A stretch of 64,000 nucleotides of DNA from Scleromitrula shiraiana (taxonomy: Eukaryota; Ascomycota; Leotiomycetes; Helotiales; Sclerotiniaceae). Positions 58,180 through 64,000 of the stretch are shown one piece after another. Each line of letters begins with the position of its first letter. The first letter of the stretch is position 1. The translations under genes were made by a program, and so were the position numbers. The notes below the pieces were generated by a model, which saw nothing but the letters and a program-made list of their open reading frames with translations, was not told the origin of the DNA and ran no database searches. The stretch lies in NCBI GenBank assembly GCA_028455995.1, contig JABELC010000004.1:1116001-1180000 (forward strand), written 5' to 3'.

Positions 58180-59847
58180 TCACTTGAAAAGCTTGAAACC
58201 ACCAGGGCAAGCCTTCTGAAGCATTCCCTTTGGATCGTACCTTATGATAGTTTCCTGCAACTTGCGTACGTTCTCTCCATATGACTTGACAGCGTCTTGA
58301 TGAGAAAATGCATAGTTCCAGTAGATGAGACGAATCAACTTTCCTCTAATTTTTGCATTCTACTCGATCCACTTCAAGGCCGTCTGCATAAAAGGTATGA
58401 CGCGCTTATCATCTTTTGCGTCTACCCAGTAAGACAGAAGAAGAACGTTGACAACCGTGCCGTGGCTAGAATCGAGACCAAAAACGTTGCGCAACCACCA
58501 TGGTCGCTGGTCTTTTTGATCTGCGACACAGGGTATGGCTGCAAGTGTAACAGCACATGAGTCCCGGAACGACCTTCACAGGTTCCGCCTCTGTGCACCA
58601 GGTGTCACCTCCTGGGCTTAGGGTCTCGACGTTAGCTTTGACGCAATGTTCATGTGGGGACACCTGGCGAATTATTAGCTTATCGGATTGTTTCATATCT
58701 TCCAGGTGGGTGATATATGCATAGCTGACCATACTCTGTCCGGTACCTGGCTGTTCTGTCGACGCCTCGACAAGTGTCTGCATTCTCATTGGGTTCATCT
58801 CGGATATCTGCGGCTGGATGTGTGCAAATGGGGTCAGAACAGGAGGATCCTCGACAGGTTAGATGTAATACGATTGGTTGAGACAAGTCACGGCATTGCC
58901 ATTCCCGAAGCTTTTGGAAAAGCCAATACTGAGCATCAAGTGTGTCTCGACATTGGGTTCTGGGGACATCAGCTCTTTCACCAGGGTAACCATCTGTTCT
59001 GGCCAGCTCTGTTTGTAGTAGAAGACCATACCAGCCCACATAGATCCTTGCTTGAATGTCCTGAAGTCAGAGCCGGTAATTATACCTAAGTTATTTTATT
59101 GGTTAAAAGATAGTGGTTCGAATATTTGACAGAGTTATACGATACCAAAATTGTTTCCACCGCCTCGTAATGAGATCCAGAGGTCGGGGTTTTCCTGAGC
59201 ATTGGCATTGATGATCTCGCCTGAAGCTACAACAACCTCGAAATTGACAACATTGTCACAGATCTAACCTTCTCGGGATGAATAAAACGAGAGCCCCCCT
59301 AGTAGAACGAGGCTTGTTAGTTAATGCAGTATTATTTCATGGTTATGAACTGCTGCATCAACCCCATCTGTTAGTGCATGCATACATACATACCTTGCGT
59401 TGCTAGACCTCCGATACCACAAGTAGTCGATTTACCTCGGGTAACGCCTAAACCATGGGGGCTTCAAATACCCATAGACAGAACCCCATGACTCGCCCGC
59501 AGCGATTAGAACATTGCCATCTTGAAGCCTAATGCCCTTCATCTCACGGAGGTCAACCGTGATACCGCTACCCAGATTTGCACATCCAGGAAGAGGCTGT
59601 CGTCCGGCGCCTCGGATTGCAAACTCAACATCACCGATAGAGGGCCAGATTGTGCGTAAAAAGACCGCAACCTCGTGTTTGGACGGGGGAGAAATATGCA
59701 AACAGGAGATAGATCGCTCTCCAACCCCGAGAGATAGCTATTGTTCAGCTTCTGATATTCCTCAATCGCATCCTCATGAGTGATGATGTGGCCGGTTGGC
59801 AAAGCCTGTTTGAGATCCGAGATGGCTTGGGTCACTTTGGTAGTCAT
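58180..59847 (-). pseudogene. FAD-linked oxidoreductase (BBE-like), decayed
   Basis: Starts MTTKVTQAISDLKQALPTGH at 59847. The FAD-binding PCMH region reads AIRGAGRQPLPGCANLGSGI ... GESWGSVYGYLKP; the substrate/C-terminal part reads GMVFYYKQSWPEQMVTLVKE, and the end is GMLQKACPGGFKLFK before TGA at 58182-58180. Damage: C-run slips at 59685-59689 (one base short) and 59457-59461 (one base long), another frame change around 58550-58600, and in-frame stops near 59270, 58857 and 58360. A residual splice site near 59391 still works in phase. The family oxidises small molecules with covalent FAD; here it cannot make a full protein. It may once have paired with the P450. Confidence 0.8.
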
Positions 59848-60818
59848 GGTCTTGGTTGTTTAGGGATAAGAGGTGGGAGTTGAGAGAGATATTTATGTGG
59901 TGGTAGTGAGTAGACTATTCAAGCGGGGTTGAGAAGAAGCGGTGGAAAGGATAGTACAGTGAAAAAGGCCGGCGTATTGAACAACTGGCATGGCAATAAA
60001 AAGTGAACTGATGCAAACCAACAACTTGTTGGTTGGTAGTATGTCCACAATTAGGCTAAATTTATCTAAAAGGCGGATATATCTTGCTAACAACAAGAAA
60101 GCAAATGCTGTATCCTTTACTAGGTTGAAATCATATATGATTTGTGGAGTTCATATCGTTAGCTAGTAAGAATTAGCTCGGTTATTGACAATTCTTTAGT
60201 AATGCTAAAACGCTATTGGCGTGGCTGTAATTATTCGCCTCGAGTTTATATTTCTATCTATACATCTGTACCCACACTCTTACCTATAACACTCATACTA
60301 TTTTATAATCCAGACCATCGTCATAGACTCATTTTCCTTTAAACTTACAAGTTCTCGGTATTTAAAATGTTCCATGAGGTACGTCCATTCACAATTCCAT
60401 TTAATACCGGGGAAGCGGCACATACTGTGTCTGTACGACTACGTCAATCCGAATTAACGATAATGTTTGATAAACATGCTGCAGATGAAGACCACTCTCT
60501 AGATAATGAACCTAGTAGGCTGGCTAGCTAAAAAGTAACGTTGTACGTGCATCGTCAAGATATCTGCCTATACTATCCACAAGTAATCGCCAGTGGGATG
60601 AATGTGAAAATTGACCATCGGTATGTTTCAGGTGAATAAACATATTTCAACAATCCATGTTAAGTTTCAGCACCTAAATTGAAACTCTGGTTGACTAATA
60701 TCTTCATACTAGATCCATTCCTAAACCCACCTTGAGAAATATGAGTACCCTCAACTCCACCTTGACTAAATCCATCACACCAACACCTTAAGATTTCTCC
60801 CCAACGTCAAAACTTCTT
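59848..60818. other. Intergenic; nothing recognised
   Basis: About 970 bp, AT-rich, with no gene, repeat or RNA feature I can support. Confidence 0.5.
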
Positions 60819-61122
60819 CTAAAATCCTGCTCTCCTATGTCTCTCACCACCTGCCTTCTGACCCCTCATCTCTCTATCCCTCTCCACCCTCAAAGCATCC
60901 CACTCCCTATCCATCACCTCCCTCCCATATTCCAACCTATCTCTTTCCCTCTCCTTTTCCCTCTGCTCTCGTATAAAGATTGATTGTTCATATTTTCTCC
61001 ATCGTTCTCCCCCGTTGCATTCATGGTCATCGACATTTGAATATCCTCCCACTACAGGGATTTGGTTCCGATTGAAATTCCTAGGTTGAAATCAGTCCTC
61101 CGATTGGTAACGGTGACGCATG
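60819..61122 (-). pseudogene. Small charged protein, one in-frame stop
   Basis: The frame from an ATG at about 61122 reads MRHRYQSED, a TGA, then FQPRNFNRNQIPVVGGYSNV and on to a highly charged helix (REQREKERERDRLEYGREVM) ending GERHRRAGF at 60819. The stop could be a CGA codon changed to TGA. Without the upstream part, the gene would start at the Met at 61052 and give 77 residues. The Arg/Glu-rich composition resembles many small fungal proteins; I do not recognise a family. Confidence 0.4.
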
Positions 61123-62346
61123 GAAGGATTGGGGGATAATAGGAAGAAATTCTGTAATATGGTCATTATTGAGCTATTCGAAGTTCTATTAGTGTAGTTT
61201 TTGGAGATTTTGATGTCAGAGTCAGTTGGATATCTTGTCTTGGGGAGAATTTCATACTAATTTAAGTTCTTTGAGTAAGTTATGGTGTTGTTTGGTGTCT
61301 GTCATGTGTTTTGAACATAAAAAAGTCTTGTTTATAGAGCCTACCTTGGTCAAGCAGCTTTGATCGTTCATCGTTGGCACTGAAGATGGTTCAATAATAT
61401 GACTGATTTCCAACTCGCACGATGTAGAGTTTATCCTCTGATACAAAACAGTTGTAGGTATGGAGGAATTTGCATCATTAATGCTCTATTAAAAGATAAA
61501 GCATTCAAAGTATATATCACGAAGAACTGGAAACATATTCTGAGCAAACCTGATCTATGTGAAATATTACACGAAGTCTCAGATGATTATTACGGGTGAA
61601 AAAGAATTCAAATTTCTTTGCAAATGAACTGGGATAATGGTCAAATGCAGTATCAGGGACAGATAATATTTCGAATAAACAGATGACTGCAGGATTGGCA
61701 GTTCTTCAACTTGTTTCCAATCCTTTGGATTTTCTTCGCAATTTTCATAAAGTTTTCATGAAAATTAGCACATACTATACTACTCGTCAACTTTTCACCG
61801 GCGTAGCCAATTAATAAGATAATTAGCTACCCAGTTTTTCTGATTTGCCGACAAGCACAAGATAGACAAGGCAAAGGAAGACATAATCAATCCTAGGCTA
61901 AAGCTTTCTTGCTATCGAAGAACGCATTAAAAGCGCATGATACTTTCGATTCAATGCTATTTTCGCATTCATTAGAATTCCCACAGTTATAATTTGTACG
62001 ACATCTAAGGAGGACTCTCCTTCCTATTTTAGAAACTAGATTAGAATTAGAAGCTTCCTAACTACTACAATCTATTGTTCCTGCCTCCTTTTTAAACTCA
62101 TGGTCCTACTTCCTCGTAACTACTAATGAGATTCTCATTCTAATTTACAAAAGACAAACACTCTCTCGTTTTTTGATTGAACCACATTTTGCTAGAAATA
62201 CCACGCGACATTACTACTATATCTTTCCTCATTCTGTTTGGATTAGATATTTGAAGGCTTATATTCTTCCATTAATTAATCTCAATCAAGTAAAAAGAGA
62301 ATTGTTATTCTCAATCCTCTCCATCTCCAAATTATCATCTCTAAGA
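61123..62346. other. Intergenic; one doubtful ORF
   Basis: A 66-codon ORF at 61399-61599 has no recognised domain. The remainder is AT-rich, non-coding in appearance, and becomes pyrimidine-rich before the next start. Confidence 0.45.
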
Positions 62347-63174
62347 ATGTCATCACAACCACCCCCATCAACTCCTCTCAACAACCTCCTCTTAGCCCCT
62401 TTGATACCTACCGTTCCTCGGTCATTTAGAAAGATAATAAGCTCTCATCCAACTACACAACTGCGGAGCAGTTCGCTTCGAAATCCCAAATTACTTTCCT
62501 TTTACTTCAACCGGCAACCGATTCAGTCATATCAAAAACCCCAGTACCGACTTCCTCTACTCCAAAATTATGACATCTCAAAGCCAAAGGCGAGCTCCAT
62601 TTCAACTGGCGCACCTACTTCTCAAACTGATCTTCCATACAACAACCAACCAGTCGTGACCAAAACACCGGCAAGACAAAGCACATGGACACGAGGAAAT
62701 CGACACAAATTCACTTCTTGGAAAGGAGTAGGTAATGGATTAGCATCACTTTTTACTTCTACACCATTCGGTATGAAAACATACGAGACAAGAAATGAGA
62801 GAATCCGATCGTCAACAACACTACCTCGCACTTCTCGATCTTCACCATCCAAACCAGAGCGAATGAGCACAGAACACTGGCAAGAACAGGATTGGGGGAG
62901 AGAATTTGTAGAAGAAGAGGGCGGGTTAAGAGTGAAGATGTTAGAGATTGAGGAAGCGAAAACTCGAAGGAAAAATTTGGAAAAGAGGGAGGGCGCTGAG
63001 ATTGGAGGATCGAGCAACCCAACGGGGGTGAGGGTTGTTAATGGTATGATTATACCGGTACCCGTGAAGATGGATTCTAATATACGTGGTCATGATCACT
63101 TTTTCGTGAATGGATTTAGATCTGAGTCTGGACCTGGAGCTAAAGAAATGATGGATTGGATGGGTTTTAGATGA
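62347..63174 (+). CDS. Uncharacterised Ser/Arg-rich protein
   Basis: The frame is open from about 62173, but the most likely start is the ATG at 62347 (MSSQPPPSTPLNNLL), since the upstream part looks like untranslated leader; this gives 275 residues. Low complexity and basic to about residue 180 (RTSRSSPSKPERMSTEHW), then an acidic/charged helix (REFVEEEGGLRVKMLEIEEA), then a more conserved-looking end (GVRVVNGMIIPVPVKMDSN ... MMDWMGFR). No signal peptide, membrane helix or catalytic motif. The C-terminal VNGMIIPVP block resembles conserved tails seen in other fungal hypothetical proteins, but I cannot name it. Confidence 0.6.
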   Translation: MSSQPPPSTPLNNLLLAPLIPTVPRSFRKIISSHPTTQLRSSSLRNPKLLSFYFNRQPIQSYQKPQYRLPLLQNYDISKPKASSISTGAPTSQTDLPYNNQPVVTKTPARQSTWTRGNRHKFTSWKGVGNGLASLFTSTPFGMKTYETRNERIRSSTTLPRTSRSSPSKPERMSTEHWQEQDWGREFVEEEGGLRVKMLEIEEAKTRRKNLEKREGAEIGGSSNPTGVRVVNGMIIPVPVKMDSNIRGHDHFFVNGFRSESGPGAKEMMDWMGFR

Positions 63175-64000
63175 TTGGGTATTGCGATTGAAAGTGTTTT
63201 TTCTTAATTTTGGGTTACAAGAGCAGGAAGCTTTAGATTATTGTGTACTGCGGGTTGGGCTTTTGTTTACATGAACATCATGGACTGCTTTAGCCACTAG
63301 CAAGTACTTGGCATCTGGTTTTGGCAGCATACCTAGGTATTATAGTACTCATCAGCGTTTTACTCTATGTTTTCATGGTTTTAACAATAGAAAAACTTAC
63401 GCATGTACAAGATGTTTGTGTGAATTTAATCTTCAATTAGATATGCTTAACATCAGGTCTCTCGATAATTGCCACCTACTCAGAGGCCTAGAAACCAGTC
63501 TCAATATTCTTACTAGAGAATACTACCAATTGCAATAGCAGAAAACATGAGATATACTCTCGTCTGTTCTCTTGATGAATCAGAACACATGACGAAATCT
63601 AGAGAAAGTGCTTCCATTTGTTGCATATCTCACCCAACTGCCTATTGCCATTAAACTTCAGAAATTTCCCTCTCAGATATGCAACAAGAGAACTCAATAA
63701 TAAGAAATTCATCCAATAATATCCATTATAAGATGAAAAATCACGGGACTAGAAGCAGTTTTGTTTTGTTGCATGTCTGTCTGTCTATGCATACAACTAT
63801 TGAATACATTCAATAAGAAATATTTCTGAGATATGCAACAAACCTATAGACCCAGTGACATCTGTGGGAAGCACGAGACCTTGGGATTTAATTTGTTGCA
63901 TATCTATACATGAAGCTGTTACATTAAGGATCAGGCTTTACTGCTATTTATTAGGCTCAGATGGGGGCTGTCTAGTTGTGCATCTATGGGGAATATAGGA
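63175..64000. other. Non-coding tail of window with alternating short inverted repeats
   Basis: No gene supported. Five copies of a 13-bp motif alternate in orientation (see repeat entry). Confidence 0.55.
63616..63905. repeat. Five alternating copies of TTGTTGCATATCT
   Basis: Forward copies at 63618-63630, 63766-63778 (one change, GTCT) and 63893-63905. Reverse-complement copies at 63675-63687 and 63829-63841. The order is F-R-F-R-F at roughly 60-90 bp spacing, so each neighbour pair can fold as a hairpin. Confidence 0.75.

Noticed and set aside
34522..59847. Biosynthetic gene cluster spanning the MFS, P450 and FAD-oxidase genes
   Set aside because: The genes are separated by over 20 kb with housekeeping genes between; only the P450/FAD pair is close enough to consider.

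Overview
This 64 kb window comes from a filamentous ascomycete. Coding regions are broken by short introns (mostly 48-96 bp) with GTANGT-type donors and CTAAC/CTGAC-like branch points. It also carries fungal-specific families: a ferrichrome-type siderophore NRPS, a HET-C2 glycolipid transfer protein, a 2EXR protein, and NLR-like pieces with ankyrin and ZZ domains. The protein style suggests a leotiomycete such as a Botrytis/Sclerotinia relative, but that is an impression only. Exon joins below were worked out by hand from splice signals and reading frame.

Layout. 2-7796: 3' part of an NRPS whose module order (C-A-T-C-T-C-T-C) matches the end of ferrichrome/ferricrocin synthetases. 9.6-15.7 kb: Mbp1-type APSES cell-cycle regulator (minus), a LYR-motif protein and a GNAT acetyltransferase. 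16.1-25.2 kb: a broken NLR-accessory-type gene, an orphan N-terminal part of an AAA-ATPase-like protein, an SDR, two tandem RBR (RING-IBR-RING)-type proteins and a MAPEG membrane protein. 26.0-31.4 kb: decayed genes (subtilisin-like S8 protease, an unknown fragment, a long ankyrin-ZZ gene). 32.0-36.3 kb: Gly/Arg-rich protein, F-box protein, intact DHA1-type MFS transporter. 36.5-40.8 kb: an NLR N-terminal relic and an intact 887-residue coiled-coil protein of unknown family. 41.5-45.7 kb: extended-SDR reductase with a one-base frame break in a homopolymer, and a HET-C2/GLTP gene. 46.9-54.8 kb: 2EXR protein, METTL16-type RNA methyltransferase, macrodomain protein and cytosolic glutaminyl-tRNA synthetase. 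56.3-59.9 kb: cytochrome P450 facing a decayed FAD-linked oxidoreductase. 60.8-64.0 kb: two poorly characterised genes and an array of short alternating inverted repeats.

Two themes stand out. First, housekeeping genes (GlnRS, METTL16, Mbp1, macrodomain, LYR) alternate with accessory genes of the non-self-recognition/incompatibility type, many of them dead. Second, almost every in-frame stop in the dead genes lies where a CAA, CAG or CGA codon could have stood, as expected from C-to-T change (RIP or methylcytosine deamination); some also have single-base slips in homopolymers. I found no CRISPR array, insertion sequence, rRNA or tRNA gene that I could support by eye.
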